Numbered from the stretch's first letter, positions 17,677 to 26,893 are shown. The stretch is DNA of 64,000 bases from Natrinema halophilum (GCF_013402815.2 NZ_CP058601.1:124001-188000), one strand, 5' to 3'. Notes: generated by a model from the sequence alone, not told the origin. Translations and numbers: made by a program.

Positions 17677-19014
17677 ATGGATTCTATCGGTGTCGTCGTG
17701 AACCCGATCGCCGGAATGGGCGGACGGGTCGGACTCAAGGGGACCGACGGGAAACTGGAGGAGGCACGACGCCGCGGTGCGGAGCCGCGAGCACCGGAGC
17801 GTGCGCGCGAGGCATTGCAGTCGCTGTACCGACGCGCTCCGGACATCACCGTCTACACTGCCGCGGGAGTAATGGGCGAGCACGCGACGAGAGACGCCGG
17901 CTACGATCCCGACGTCGTCTACGACCCGGCGGAAGCCACTACCGAGACTACCTCGACCGATCCGTCAGCCGCGGGAACGACGGCCGCTGATACCCGCGCG
18001 GCTGTCAGGGCGATGCTCGAGCAGGGTGTCGACCTCATTTTCTTCGTCGGTGGTGACGGTACCGCAGTCGATGTCGCAGCCGTGCTCGAGGGTACCGACA
18101 GCGCTGCGGAACCGAATGGCGATCCCGCCGCGTCTCGGGACGGCGAAACGCCGATGCTCGGAGTTCCGGCCGGTGTCAAGGTCTACTCGTCTGTTTTCGC
18201 CGTAACACCGGCCGATGCCGGTCGAATCGCCGCCGAATTCGATCGCGTCGAGACCCGCGAGGTCAACGACATCGACGAGGACGCCTACCGTGAGGGCGAG
18301 GTTCGCACCGAACTGCAGGCCGTCGTTCCGGTCCCCGTCGCACCGGACGTTCAGTCGGGAAAACGGGTCTCGAGCGGAAGCGTCGACGCGCTGGCGGCTG
18401 GATTCGCACGCGAGGTTGAGCCGGGGCGGACGTACGTTTTCGGGCCCGGAAGTACCGTCGGAGCGATCGAGAGCGAACTGGGAATCGAACCCTCACCGCT
18501 TGGAGTCGACGTCTGGCGAGGCGCCACCCGTGCCCGCGAGACAGGCGGCGCAAACGGAGCCGGTGAGTCGACCGTGAACGAAACCGGGAGGAGAAGTGAA
18601 GGTGGCGATACAGACGAGGCCGACGATACCATCGAGGCTGGCGATACGATCGATGCCGACGATACCATCGAGGCTGGCGATACGATCGATGCCGAACAAC
18701 CCGGACGACGCGGCGACGTTCTCGCTCGCGATGCGTCGGAATCGGAGATCCTCTCAGTTCTCGCAGACCCAGTGACGATCGTCGTCTCGCCTATCGGTGG
18801 ACAGGGATTCATCTTCGGACGGGGAAATCACCAGATTTCGCCGTCAGTGATCCGACAGGCCGACGAAATCGCAGTCGTCGCCGCCGAAGACAAACTCGAT
18901 GATATCGATTCGCTGCGCGTCGACACGGACGACGCAGACATCGATGACCAGCTTCGGGGTTGGCTGCAGGTCCGGACGGGCCGATTCACGACTCGGCTAG
19001 CGAAAGTGATCTAA
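17677..19014 (+). CDS. ATP-NAD kinase family protein with internal repeat
   Basis: A 445-residue protein of the NAD kinase/diacylglycerol kinase-like superfamily (archaeal ATP-NAD/AcoX-type). It starts MDSIGVVVNPIAGMGG, and the catalytic GGDGT motif lies near residue 124 (FFVGGDGTAVD). Later motifs include VPAGVKVYSSVFA and SPIGGQGFIFGRGNHQ. Between about residues 285 and 345 is an acidic, low-complexity insert containing a twofold 12-residue repeat (DDTIEAGDTIDA). The insert probably forms a solvent-exposed loop. ATG 17677 is chosen over a TTG at 17656. The true substrate (NAD, acetoin-related or other) cannot be read from the sequence. Confidence 0.82.
   Translation: MDSIGVVVNPIAGMGGRVGLKGTDGKLEEARRRGAEPRAPERAREALQSLYRRAPDITVYTAAGVMGEHATRDAGYDPDVVYDPAEATTETTSTDPSAAGTTAADTRAAVRAMLEQGVDLIFFVGGDGTAVDVAAVLEGTDSAAEPNGDPAASRDGETPMLGVPAGVKVYSSVFAVTPADAGRIAAEFDRVETREVNDIDEDAYREGEVRTELQAVVPVPVAPDVQSGKRVSSGSVDALAAGFAREVEPGRTYVFGPGSTVGAIESELGIEPSPLGVDVWRGATRARETGGANGAGESTVNETGRRSEGGDTDEADDTIEAGDTIDADDTIEAGDTIDAEQPGRRGDVLARDASESEILSVLADPVTIVVSPIGGQGFIFGRGNHQISPSVIRQADEIAVVAAEDKLDDIDSLRVDTDDADIDDQLRGWLQVRTGRFTTRLAKVI
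18622..18693 (+). repeat. Twofold 36-bp coding tandem repeat
   Basis: Two identical 36-bp units encode DDTIEAGDTIDA twice in the acidic insert of the NAD-kinase-like protein. Because 36 is a multiple of three, gain or loss of a unit keeps the frame. The half-unit GATACCATCGAGGCTGGC / GATACGATCGATGCC is itself a diverged duplication. Confidence 0.9.
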
Positions 19015-19071
19015 GTCGCTCCGGCCGACACAAATTGTTTAAGGAGATAAGCGTGGCAGCCGGAGAATACA

Positions 19072-19110
19072 ACCATATAACGATGCGAAGCCATATAATG
19101 AGCATATAGT
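19072..19110 (+). promoter_or_regulatory. Triplicate CATATA boxes upstream of the PhoU-like gene
   Basis: CATATA occurs at 19074, 19092 and 19103 in the 70 bp before the ATG at 19145. The spacings are 18 and 11 bp. One copy could be the TATA element and the others regulator sites, for example for phosphate control or autoregulation by the AbrB domain of the gene product. This is inference from repetition and position. Confidence 0.45.
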
Positions 19111-19144
19111 CAAGACTAAGGTCGGGTATCTCTTACGGTGGGAT

Positions 19145-20176
19145 ATGGAAACGCGGAAAGTGCAACGGCTCGGGCCGTCGACGCTCGCGATGACGCTCCC
19201 GGCAGAGTGGGCGTCCGAACACGGGGTCGAGAAAGGCGACGAAGTTTCCCTTCGGACCAGTGGTAAGGGTACGCTGACCGTAATGCCCGAATCGGCGAGT
19301 ACGGAGGAAACGGAGGCGATTATTCACACGGACAACCTCGACGCAGACGCCGTAGAGCGCGCGATCGTCGCCCAGTACGTCCTCGGGCGGCGCATCATCC
19401 GTATCGAGCGAGAAGACGGTGCGCTGGAGTCGGAACACATCAATGCGGTGTACCAGGCAGAAACGCAACTGATGGGCCTGGGCGTAATCGAAGAAACCCC
19501 GGAGAGCATCTCGATTCGGTGTTCGGTCGATCCCGACGATTTCACGCTCGACAACCTGCTCGAGCGCCTCGAGCGAACCGGTCAGACGATGCGCGGGGAA
19601 GGGATCAAGGCGCTCGCCCACGGCAATCCCGACCTGGCACAGCGCGCGCTCAATCGGGAGCGGCAGGCTAACAAAATATTCGTCCTGTTGTTGCGATTGA
19701 TCTTTACGGCCTACCAGAACCCCAACCTCGCACGGGCAGTCGGCCTCAACAGCGGATTCCCGCTCATCGGCTATCGATCGATCGCGAAGAATCTCGAACT
19801 GACGGCCGACAATGCCGAGGACATCGCGGAGATCGTCATCGAGACCGAAAGCCACACTCTGAACGTCGACAGCTCGGTGATGCGGAATATCCGGGAACTG
19901 AACGAACTCGTCGACGAGATTACCTCCAAGGCGGTCGAAGCGGCCGTCGAACGAGATTACAACAAGTCAAACGAGGTTCGACAGCTGTTTCACGTCATCG
20001 CTAACCGCGAGCAGGAGATTCTCGCGGAGCTTCCGGAGATGGAAAACGAAGATCTCCTCCGAATTCGTGAGGTCCTCGTCAGTCTCCAGCAGACTGCCCA
20101 GTATGCGATGCGAAACGCCGAAATTTCGGCCAATCTCGCGCTCAACGAAGAGTCCGAACACACGACGATTAAGTGA
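19145..20176 (+). CDS. AbrB-PhoU fusion, phosphate uptake regulator-like
   Basis: A 343-residue protein. The first 45 residues form a SpoVT/AbrB DNA-binding domain (METRKVQRLGPSTLAMTLPAEWASEHGV...GDEVSL). Two PhoU-like helical repeats follow at about 110-205 and 225-320, with conserved acidic clusters. This arrangement is the archaeal PhoU-type regulator that links phosphate ABC transport or other signals to transcription. No pst genes are in the window. The promoter region holds three CATATA boxes. A long gap of hydrophilic helices and no membrane segment indicate a cytoplasmic protein. Confidence 0.88.
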   Translation: METRKVQRLGPSTLAMTLPAEWASEHGVEKGDEVSLRTSGKGTLTVMPESASTEETEAIIHTDNLDADAVERAIVAQYVLGRRIIRIEREDGALESEHINAVYQAETQLMGLGVIEETPESISIRCSVDPDDFTLDNLLERLERTGQTMRGEGIKALAHGNPDLAQRALNRERQANKIFVLLLRLIFTAYQNPNLARAVGLNSGFPLIGYRSIAKNLELTADNAEDIAEIVIETESHTLNVDSSVMRNIRELNELVDEITSKAVEAAVERDYNKSNEVRQLFHVIANREQEILAELPEMENEDLLRIREVLVSLQQTAQYAMRNAEISANLALNEESEHTTIK

Positions 20177-20313
20177 TCGTCACACTGCAATCCGATCCGC
20201 GATCGAATCACTGTCTCCGTTCGATTCGCCCGGCGCTCGAGCGTCGAGAGCAGTCGCTCGCCGCTCCTCTCGGAATGGGTGAAGTTAAGAGACCCCACAC
20301 GAAACGCCCGAAC

Positions 20314-20499
20314 ATGGCTACGCAAACGGAGTCGACGGACAAAGGCGTTGGACTTACACTCGCGCTGAGCGCACTCGCTGTGATCGGTGCACTCGTGATG
20401 TTAACTGGCGCACCTGACGTGACAGCTGCCTGGGGATTCGCCGCTGCAGTTCTCTTTAGTTCGCTGGCAGTCGTTGGCGTTCACCTCTACTGGGACTAA
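20314..20499 (+). CDS. Small two-helix membrane protein, DUF7525-like
   Basis: A 61-residue protein with a short polar start (MATQTESTDKG), a hydrophobic helix (GLTLALSALAVIGALVML), a short loop and a second helix (WGFAAAVLFSSLAVVGVHLYW). Size and layout match a small haloarchaeal membrane family of unknown function that I recall as DUF7525. It sits between the AbrB-PhoU gene and a small winged-helix-like gene, all on the plus strand. Confidence 0.75.
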   Translation: MATQTESTDKGVGLTLALSALAVIGALVMLTGAPDVTAAWGFAAAVLFSSLAVVGVHLYWD

Positions 20500-20630
20500 C
20501 GACGACCTCGTGATTAGCGACACCCGATGTCGATCGCACTGATCGCATCAATCGCAGTGGTTCCAGAGCCAGCGGATTGTGACGGCCGTTAAAAGTTAAG
20601 ACCGCTGACCACCTAGGACCCATACGGACG

Positions 20631-20855
20631 ATGACCGACTACTCCGATGAAGAACGGCGAATACTCTCGTATCTCCGCGAGAGCGCCGCCCGCGGCGAGC
20701 AGTACTTCCGCGCGAAAAACATCGCGGACGCGATTGGACTCTCGTCGAAACAGGTTGGCGCACGACTGCCACACCTTGCGGAGAAGACTGACGAAGTCGA
20801 TATCGAGAAGTGGGGCCGTGCCCGATCGACGACCTGGCGAGTCACGATCAGCTAA
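20631..20855 (+). CDS. Small winged-helix-like protein, DUF7123-like
   Basis: A 74-residue soluble protein: MTDYSDEERRILSYLRES, then YFRAKNIADAIGLSSKQVGARLPHLAE and a basic C-terminus WGRARSTTWRVT. The middle looks like a helix-turn-helix with a recognition helix (SSKQVGARLPHL) and a wing. The family is widespread in haloarchaea (recalled as DUF7123) and is probably a small DNA-binding protein. Target genes are unknown. Confidence 0.8.
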   Translation: MTDYSDEERRILSYLRESAARGEQYFRAKNIADAIGLSSKQVGARLPHLAEKTDEVDIEKWGRARSTTWRVTIS

Positions 20856-20978
20856 CGCAAGCCTCGTACAATCCCGCATTCGGCTGAGAGCGAGTCCCAG
20901 AATCCGATTGGCGTCGATCGAGTCGACGGTCCTCGCCGGTCCACGGATTTTTTATCCACCAGTCGCTCACGTACGGGC

Positions 20979-21413
20979 ATGACTGTCCGCGTCGACCGGT
21001 CGTTCGAAGTTTCGGCGGCACCGGAGCGCGTCTGGAAGTTCATCGCCGATCCAGCAAACAGAGCCCGATCCATCAGTGTCGTCGAAGAGTATTCCGTAGA
21101 CGACCCCGACGGCAAGCGCGTCACTTGGCACGTCGAACTCCCTATCCCCCTCGTTCGGAAAACGATCCGCGTAAACACGGAGGATGTCACGCGAACGCCG
21201 CCCGAATACGTCAAATTCGTCGGCAAATCGAAAGTGATGCAGGTCACCGGCGAACACGAGATTATCGACACTGACGGCGGCACCCGTCTCGAGAACCGCT
21301 TCGTCGTCGACGGCAAACTCCCGGGCGTGGAGACGTTTTTCGAACGAAATCTGGATTCGGAACTCGAGAACCTCCGGCGTGCACTAGAACGTGACCTGCA
21401 GACGACACGGTAA
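20979..21413 (+). CDS. SRPBCC (START-like) domain protein
   Basis: A 144-residue single-domain protein. The opening MTVRVDRSFEVSAAPERVWKFIADP is the standard polyketide-cyclase/CoxG-type START signature, followed by alternating strands and a long C-terminal helix (FFERNLDSELENLRRALERDL). Such domains bind hydrophobic ligands in a deep pocket. It ends 26 bp before the nitrilase-family start and is probably cotranscribed with it. A run of T residues (20947-20953) lies upstream of the start. Confidence 0.85.
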   Translation: MTVRVDRSFEVSAAPERVWKFIADPANRARSISVVEEYSVDDPDGKRVTWHVELPIPLVRKTIRVNTEDVTRTPPEYVKFVGKSKVMQVTGEHEIIDTDGGTRLENRFVVDGKLPGVETFFERNLDSELENLRRALERDLQTTR

Positions 21414-21439
21414 CGGTGCTCGAAGAACACGAATGGAGT

Positions 21440-22306
21440 ATGACAACCGACACGTCTGTCGAGTTCGACGACGCCGATGACGCCGACGCAGGTGGCGAAG
21501 TGCTGACGCTTGCGCTCGCACAGCTACGCGTCGAAGCAGGAGAGGTCGAACGAAACGTCGATCGGGCGCTTACGGCCGTGTCGCGAGCCGCCGACCGCGG
21601 AGCGGATCTGGTCGCGTTACCGGAACTGTTCAACGTGGGCTATTTCGCGTTCGACCTCTACGAGCGCTATGCGGAACCGTTCGCGGGGGAGACGTTTACC
21701 CGCCTTCGAGAGGCGGCAGCAGACCACGGAATCGCCGTTCTCGCGGGGAGTATCGTCGAGGATCTGGCGGCCACGGAATCCGTCGAGACGCCGGCACCTG
21801 AGGGGCTTTCGAACACCGCTGCACTGTTCGACGCAGACGGCGAACTCGGGCTCGTCTACCGCAAACACCACCTGTTCGGTTACGATTCCGCGGAATCAGA
21901 CCTACTCGTCCACGGCGAGTCACTCGAGACGACGGTTATCGGCGGCCTGACCGTCGGTGTCACGACCTGTTACGATCTCCGATTCCCGGAACTCTACCGT
22001 CGACTGGTCGACGACGGCGTCGAGTTGATTCTCGTTCCGAGCGCGTGGCCGTATCCCCGAATCGAACACTGGCAAACGCTCTCGAGAGCCAGGGCGATCG
22101 AAAACCAGAGCTACGTGGCGACGATCAACGGCACTGGCGAGTTCGACGACGCCACGCTCCTCGGACGCTCGAGCGTCTACGACCCCTGGGGGATCTCACT
22201 CGCCTCGAGCGGCGACGATCCAGCGCTATTCACCGCCGAAATCGACCCGCGGACAGTCGCCGACGTCCGCGAGGAGTTTCCAGCACTGCGAGACCGTCGA
22301 CTTTGA
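21440..22306 (+). CDS. Carbon-nitrogen hydrolase (nitrilase superfamily)
   Basis: A 288-residue amidase-type hydrolase with an intact catalytic triad: Glu62 (ALPELFN), Lys142 (VYRKHHLF) and Cys177 (VTTCYDLRFPELYR). The YDLRFPELYR block resembles omega-amidase and Nit-type enzymes that hydrolyse small carboxamides. The first 20 residues are an acidic extension. ATG 21440 is preferred over an in-frame start at 21416 because it avoids overlap with the upstream SRPBCC gene. Substrate is unknown. Confidence 0.87.
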   Translation: MTTDTSVEFDDADDADAGGEVLTLALAQLRVEAGEVERNVDRALTAVSRAADRGADLVALPELFNVGYFAFDLYERYAEPFAGETFTRLREAAADHGIAVLAGSIVEDLAATESVETPAPEGLSNTAALFDADGELGLVYRKHHLFGYDSAESDLLVHGESLETTVIGGLTVGVTTCYDLRFPELYRRLVDDGVELILVPSAWPYPRIEHWQTLSRARAIENQSYVATINGTGEFDDATLLGRSSVYDPWGISLASSGDDPALFTAEIDPRTVADVREEFPALRDRRL

Positions 22307-22619
22307 GAGGCTCCGATCGTCACTGTCACCGAATTCGAATCCCCCTGCACGTTGTATCTCTTCTATCGACCGCTGACTTTTTGTTTCGGTACCCCATTGG
22401 AATAGATGCCGGGATGGACGCTTTTCACGTCAAAACCGGCAGCGCGTCGCTCCGGCCCGTCGACGCTCGGTTCCCGGGACCGAGCGATCACGTCCGCACT
22501 CGACTCCTCGCCTCGTCCACCTTTCGCTGTTCCTCGGACGGTTGCGTACAAACCCTCGAGTAGCCCGCATCGATGACCTGGGTCTCCACCCAGCGAGCCG
22601 GACTGTCCGTCGGTGGATC
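22307..22619. other. 313-bp convergent intergenic region without a clear gene
   Basis: The space lies between the ends of the nitrilase gene (plus) and a membrane protein gene (minus). A short plus-strand frame (22414-22563) exists but has no recognisable motif and a random-looking composition, so I do not call it. The sequence shows no repeat or convincing terminator beyond a T-rich stretch near 22377. Confidence 0.5.
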
Positions 22620-23402
22620 TTAAAATGGGAAGCTCCCGTAGCGGAGATAGACCATATCGAGAATCAAGAGCAACTGGAACAATCCTTGAACGCCGCCGAG
22701 CATCGCGTTCTGTTGTCCGATCGCGGAAATAACCGACGGGTCGGGACGGGCCGATCGCATCTCCCTGTATATCCTCAGCTCGCCGGGTAACAGAAATCCG
22801 AATCCCTGCACGGATAGGATCGTCACGATGGCGAGCGCGACAGCGACCGTGGGTTCGGTCATTTCGAATTCGCCGATCGTCAGGGCGACCCAGGCCAGCG
22901 ATCCGACCGTTGCGAGGCCGAACGGTACCTGCCAGCGCAGGTCGTCCCAGACGTTCAACCGCCAACCGAACAACAAGAGGATCGGAACGAGATTCACGGC
23001 AGTAAACAGCGCCAGCCACGACTCTGCGTGAGGGAACATGCCGATACGCTGGGCCAGCGTGATTCCGCCGGCGATCGTAACGAACGCAAGCGACGGAAGG
23101 AGAAACGTGGTTTTTGGCGTAAGCCGTTGGAACACCGCCGAACTCTCCTCCTCGTCGAGACCCCCGATCACCGGCCCGAGGACGGCGCCGATGAAAATAT
23201 CGATTCCCGTCCAGAGAACTCCCGCCATAACGTGGACGTAGGTGTGTTGTTGAACCGATGCCACCGTCATCGCATATCCGAGTGCGGCGAGTGGCAGTAT
23301 GATGACGGCCACCGCAAACGCAGGATTCGCGCGCTCTCCCATACCCCTTATCGTACCGCGAACTGACGCAGTCGACATACGCGCTACCTTCTGCCAATTC
23401 AT
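22620..23402 (-). CDS. Multi-pass membrane protein, unknown function
   Basis: A 260-residue protein with about seven membrane helices: AVAVIILPLAALGYAM, HVMAGVLWTGIDIFIGAVLGPVI, LLPSLAFVTIAGGITLA, WLALFTAVNLVPILLLF, a helix near VGSLAWVALTIG, TVAVALAIVTILSVQGFGFLL and a final LFQLLLILDMVYL. Conserved-looking polar residues in helices (His in YVHVMAGVLW, Gly and Asp) recall copper-resistance/CopD or cytochrome-like membrane domains, but I cannot assign a family. The start at 23402 is chosen by the hydrophilic lead MNWQKVARMS; ATG 23378 is a possible alternative. Confidence 0.75.
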   Translation of the reverse strand: MNWQKVARMSTASVRGTIRGMGERANPAFAVAVIILPLAALGYAMTVASVQQHTYVHVMAGVLWTGIDIFIGAVLGPVIGGLDEEESSAVFQRLTPKTTFLLPSLAFVTIAGGITLAQRIGMFPHAESWLALFTAVNLVPILLLFGWRLNVWDDLRWQVPFGLATVGSLAWVALTIGEFEMTEPTVAVALAIVTILSVQGFGFLLPGELRIYREMRSARPDPSVISAIGQQNAMLGGVQGLFQLLLILDMVYLRYGSFPF

Positions 23403-23582
23403 CTTAAATTCTGGTTCCTGAGCAACAGCTACCGGTATAGCAGGCGTTTCTGGAACACCAATGACAGATCCGTCCAGCCCGACCGAGTCGACGCGCAGTT
23501 TCTTGACCCAGAACGTGGGAACCCATCGGGAAACGGACGTCGATCGCACCGAACGCGATACTGGTGTACGGAACTCGAGCGG

Positions 23583-24773
23583 TTACCGATCCCGGTCGAC
23601 TGTTTCGCCAGGGCGGGTCATCGCGCCGGGGCCGAGTTTTAGCCCCGGTGAGAGACTCGAGTTAATCCCCGTTTTGACCTCGTCGCCGGCGACGACGCCA
23701 AACTTTCGTCGCCCCGTCGAGACGCGGTCGCCCTTAACTGTGAACTTGACGTCGGCGTCGTCGTGGCGGAGATTCGCCACGTTCGTCCCCGCCCCGAAGT
23801 TCACGTCCTGACCGAGAACGCTGTCACCGACGTACGAGAGGTGACTGACCGACGTTCCACGCGAGATGACGCTATTTTTGATCTCGACCGAGTGGCCGAT
23901 TTCCGCGTTCCGGCCGACCATCGTCGACCCGCGAACGTAGGCGTTGGGCCCCACCGTCGCGCCCGCTCTGATGAGCACCGGCCCCTCGATCACCACGCCG
24001 GGTCGAACCGTCGCGCCCGCTTCGACGACGACGGGACCCTCAAGTGTCGCAGCCTCGCTCACATCGCCGTCTATCCGGCGATCGAGGTCGCCGACCTTCC
24101 ACTCGTTGGCCTCGAGCAGTTCCCAGGGTCGGCCGACGTCGAGCCAGCGCTCGAGGGTGACGGCTGTGACGTCGTGCTCGTCGATCACCTGCGCGACGAC
24201 GTCGGTAATTTCGCGTTCGCCGCGCTCGCTTGCGGGGACCTCGAGCCACTCGCGGGCTTCGGCGGGGAACGCGTACGCCCCGGCGTTGGCGAGGTTCGTC
24301 GGCGGGTCATCGGGCTTCTCGACGATTCCCGTCACTCGAGTATCCATCTCGCCGTCGGTACTCAACACGCCGTAATTGCTCGGTTCGTCGACTTCGATCG
24401 CACAGATAGCCGGACACGCGTCGAACAGTCGATCGACCGCGTCCGGATCGTATAGATTGTCGCCGTTCAGAACCGCAAATGGACCCTCGAGGTGGTCGCG
24501 GGCCGAATTGACGGCGTCGGCCGTGCCGGCTTGCACCTCCTGGACGGCATACGTGACGGGGACGCCCCGATACTCGACGCCGAAGTAATCTCGGACGGTT
24601 TCGGCTTCGTACCCGATTACCAGAACGATTTCGTCGGCGCCAGCGTCGATCGCTGCGTCAACCGTGTGGGCTGAGAGCGGTCGGTCGGCGACCGGGAGCA
24701 TCGGTTTTGGAACTGATTCCGACAACGGTCGCATGCGTGTTCCCTGACCCGCGGCGAGAACGACTGCCTTCAT
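23583..24773 (-). CDS. Bifunctional sugar-1-phosphate nucleotidylyltransferase / acyltransferase (GlmU-like)
   Basis: A 396-residue two-domain enzyme. Residues 1-230 are a nucleotidyltransferase with the start VVLAAGQGTRMRPLSESVPKP and the metal-binding LNGDN motif near residue 97. Residues 245-390 form a left-handed beta-helix of hexapeptide repeats (VVVEAGATVRPGVVIEGPV and following), as in GlmU and archaeal glucosamine-1-phosphate N-acetyltransferases. It likely makes UDP-N-acetylglucosamine or a dTDP/UDP sugar for glycoprotein or S-layer glycosylation. All sequence features of an active enzyme are present. Confidence 0.9.
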   Translation of the reverse strand: MKAVVLAAGQGTRMRPLSESVPKPMLPVADRPLSAHTVDAAIDAGADEIVLVIGYEAETVRDYFGVEYRGVPVTYAVQEVQAGTADAVNSARDHLEGPFAVLNGDNLYDPDAVDRLFDACPAICAIEVDEPSNYGVLSTDGEMDTRVTGIVEKPDDPPTNLANAGAYAFPAEAREWLEVPASERGEREITDVVAQVIDEHDVTAVTLERWLDVGRPWELLEANEWKVGDLDRRIDGDVSEAATLEGPVVVEAGATVRPGVVIEGPVLIRAGATVGPNAYVRGSTMVGRNAEIGHSVEIKNSVISRGTSVSHLSYVGDSVLGQDVNFGAGTNVANLRHDDADVKFTVKGDRVSTGRRKFGVVAGDEVKTGINSSLSPGLKLGPGAMTRPGETVDRDR

Positions 24774-25195
24774 GTTGGTCTTCTATTCGACGAATCGTCG
24801 GATAAGCGATTCGTTCGCGAATGCGCACTGAAACTCGATCGCTCGGCTACATTTCGCGCCTCATCGACTACGGTTCGGCCGATTCGGCGAGCCGGACGAG
24901 ACGGCGGGAACGATCCGCTGCGTTTGCGGGTCCAGTATCCTCGATGTATCAGAGTCGTCCAGTGACGAATCGTCGCTTGCGATCACGTTCGGGGGCCTCG
25001 ATGTTCGTCTATTTCGGTCTCGTTCGGGCTCGGAACTAGAGCGCAACCGTTGCTTTGTGCTCGAGCACGGTGTTACGAGTGATCCGTACCACTGCATCCA
25101 TTCCGCGATAACTCCGATGTGATTAGACTACTATTGTTATTACATCAATTTAACTTTCAAAGGAAATAAATGGGTCTGTTACCATTTGGAGACGT
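24774..25195. other. 422-bp divergent intergenic region with an A+T-rich promoter zone
   Basis: The space separates the divergent GlmU-like and PQQ-type genes. No convincing gene is seen; short frames on both strands are arginine-rich and look like shadow composition. The last 75 bp before 25196 are markedly A+T-rich (about 25120-25175), including ATTGTTATTACATCAATTTAAC, and likely hold the promoter of the PQQ-type gene. Confidence 0.55.
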
Positions 25196-26893
25196 ATGTC
25201 GAAGTACGATCGGCGCGATGTCCTGAAGACAACAGGTGCGACGCTCATCGCAGGTGGAGTGGTGACGACGGGTGGTGCCATCGGGGCTGACGAAGGGGCC
25301 TCCGACTCGCAGCCATCACCCGAGGACGACGTTCTCGAAGGGCTCTGGACCTATGATTCGTATGGGTCAGTGAGCTTCGTCGATGGCAGTGTCTATCTAT
25401 CCTATCACGAAGCGGTAGGTGAAGAGGGATCCATGAGAGAAGAGGGTATGATCGCTCTCGACGTCGCGGACGGGTCGATCCAGTGGCGAAACGAAACGGC
25501 CGAAAATCCGAAAGTGGTCGACGATATGATCTACGGGTGGGCGATCGGACGGAACGGCCAGCTCGTCGCCCTCGATAGAGCTGACGGAAGTATTCGGTGG
25601 CGAACCGACCTCGAGACCGACAGTCACAGTGTCAATCTGTTAACCGTGGCGGAAGATACAGCCTTTGTTAGAGCGGGTTCGACACTGTACGGGCTGGAAA
25701 CCGCCGACGGATCGGTCCGGTGGAAAGTCGATTTCGACACCGGTACTGTCGGGCACTCCGCCCCCGTGTACGCGGGGGCCATCTACCTGAACGTCGACGG
25801 CCTGCTGTATGCGGTGGAGGTCGACGACGGGTCAATCAGGTGGCAAAAGGAGGCATATCAGGCGAGGGAATTCGAGTACGCACCGATCGCTGCCAACGGT
25901 CACATCTACGCCGCGTCTGGTGGACCGGCTCACGCGTTCGATCCGAAGACCGGCGAAGAACTGTGGAATATATTTCACGATACGTCGATCACGATCGAAG
26001 TGAGTTCGAACGCCATCGCGATGAAGGACGAATACTCCATCAGGATCTATGATCTCGAGACCCAGGAGCGAATCACGAAGGTCCCCAACCGTGATCCGTT
26101 CGTTCTCGGGGACGAAATCGCCATTGTCCCCGACGAGAAAACGGGAGGGGGTGTTGCGATCGACCTCGAGAACGCCACGGAACTGTGGCAAACACCGACA
26201 CTGAGGTCCAAACAGGGATTCGTCGGTGAGGCAATCTATTACACAACGGGCGCTGGGAGTTGGGAGCGTCCCATCACAATCGGGGCACTAGATAAACGGG
26301 ACGGGACGACACTGTGGGAGTACGAATATTCCTCTCACGGCCAACATGTCCGGATAGAGGACGTCAAAAACGGAATTATTCTGCTTCGACAGTCGAATTC
26401 GATAACTGCATTTCGGATAACGGCGGACGAAAAAGGAGGCGAGGATGGCGACTGCGACTGCGAGGACGAATCCGACGACCAGTCCGGATCAGCGCCGGAC
26501 GAGTCTGGCGATACTGGCGACACCGACGGTGACCAGCACGATTCCAGTGCACCCGCCGAGACAGATGGAACCGGTGATGCGGATACCGCTGACAACGGCA
26601 CCGCCGACAACGGCTCAGACGGTGTCGCTCCCCCGGGCGATGAAGCCGGAACCGGGGACACCGCCGACGGCGATTCCAACGAACCCAGCAAGCCGACTGG
26701 GGACGCCGCCGACTCCGGCGACGGATCCGATGGCTCGGCCGGCACCACGAACGACTCCGAAGAGGGATCGAACGCGGCCGAAAAAACGCCCGGCTTTGGC
26801 ACCCTTAGCGGTCTCGTCGGCACTATCGGCGGCGCGGCTTTCGCCGCTCGTCGGCTCGTCTCGAGTCCTGACGAACCGGCTGAGAACGATTAA
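25196..26893 (+). CDS. Tat-exported PQQ-binding-like propeller protein with long acidic stalk and PGF-type end
   Basis: A 565-residue surface protein. A twin-arginine signal opens it (YDRRDVLKTTGATLIAGG). Residues 45-420 are a PQQ-like propeller with blades such as ALDVADGSIQW, ALDRADGSIRW, GLETADGSVRW, AVEVDDGSIRW and AFDPKTGEELW. From about 425 to 530 is a highly acidic Asp/Gly/Thr-rich stalk. The end reads KTPGFGTLSGLVGTIGGAAFAARR, a PGF-CTERM-type sorting signal with hydrophobic helix and basic tail. It has the same plan as the protein at 9567-10946 but a much longer stalk, which would lift the propeller above the S-layer. Confidence 0.87.
   Translation: MSKYDRRDVLKTTGATLIAGGVVTTGGAIGADEGASDSQPSPEDDVLEGLWTYDSYGSVSFVDGSVYLSYHEAVGEEGSMREEGMIALDVADGSIQWRNETAENPKVVDDMIYGWAIGRNGQLVALDRADGSIRWRTDLETDSHSVNLLTVAEDTAFVRAGSTLYGLETADGSVRWKVDFDTGTVGHSAPVYAGAIYLNVDGLLYAVEVDDGSIRWQKEAYQAREFEYAPIAANGHIYAASGGPAHAFDPKTGEELWNIFHDTSITIEVSSNAIAMKDEYSIRIYDLETQERITKVPNRDPFVLGDEIAIVPDEKTGGGVAIDLENATELWQTPTLRSKQGFVGEAIYYTTGAGSWERPITIGALDKRDGTTLWEYEYSSHGQHVRIEDVKNGIILLRQSNSITAFRITADEKGGEDGDCDCEDESDDQSGSAPDESGDTGDTDGDQHDSSAPAETDGTGDADTADNGTADNGSDGVAPPGDEAGTGDTADGDSNEPSKPTGDAADSGDGSDGSAGTTNDSEEGSNAAEKTPGFGTLSGLVGTIGGAAFAARRLVSSPDEPAEND

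Noticed and set aside
22363-23397. A 344-codon minus-strand frame overlapping the membrane protein gene
   Set aside because: It is in a different frame of the same strand, arginine-rich and lacking motifs, whereas the chosen frame gives clean membrane helices.
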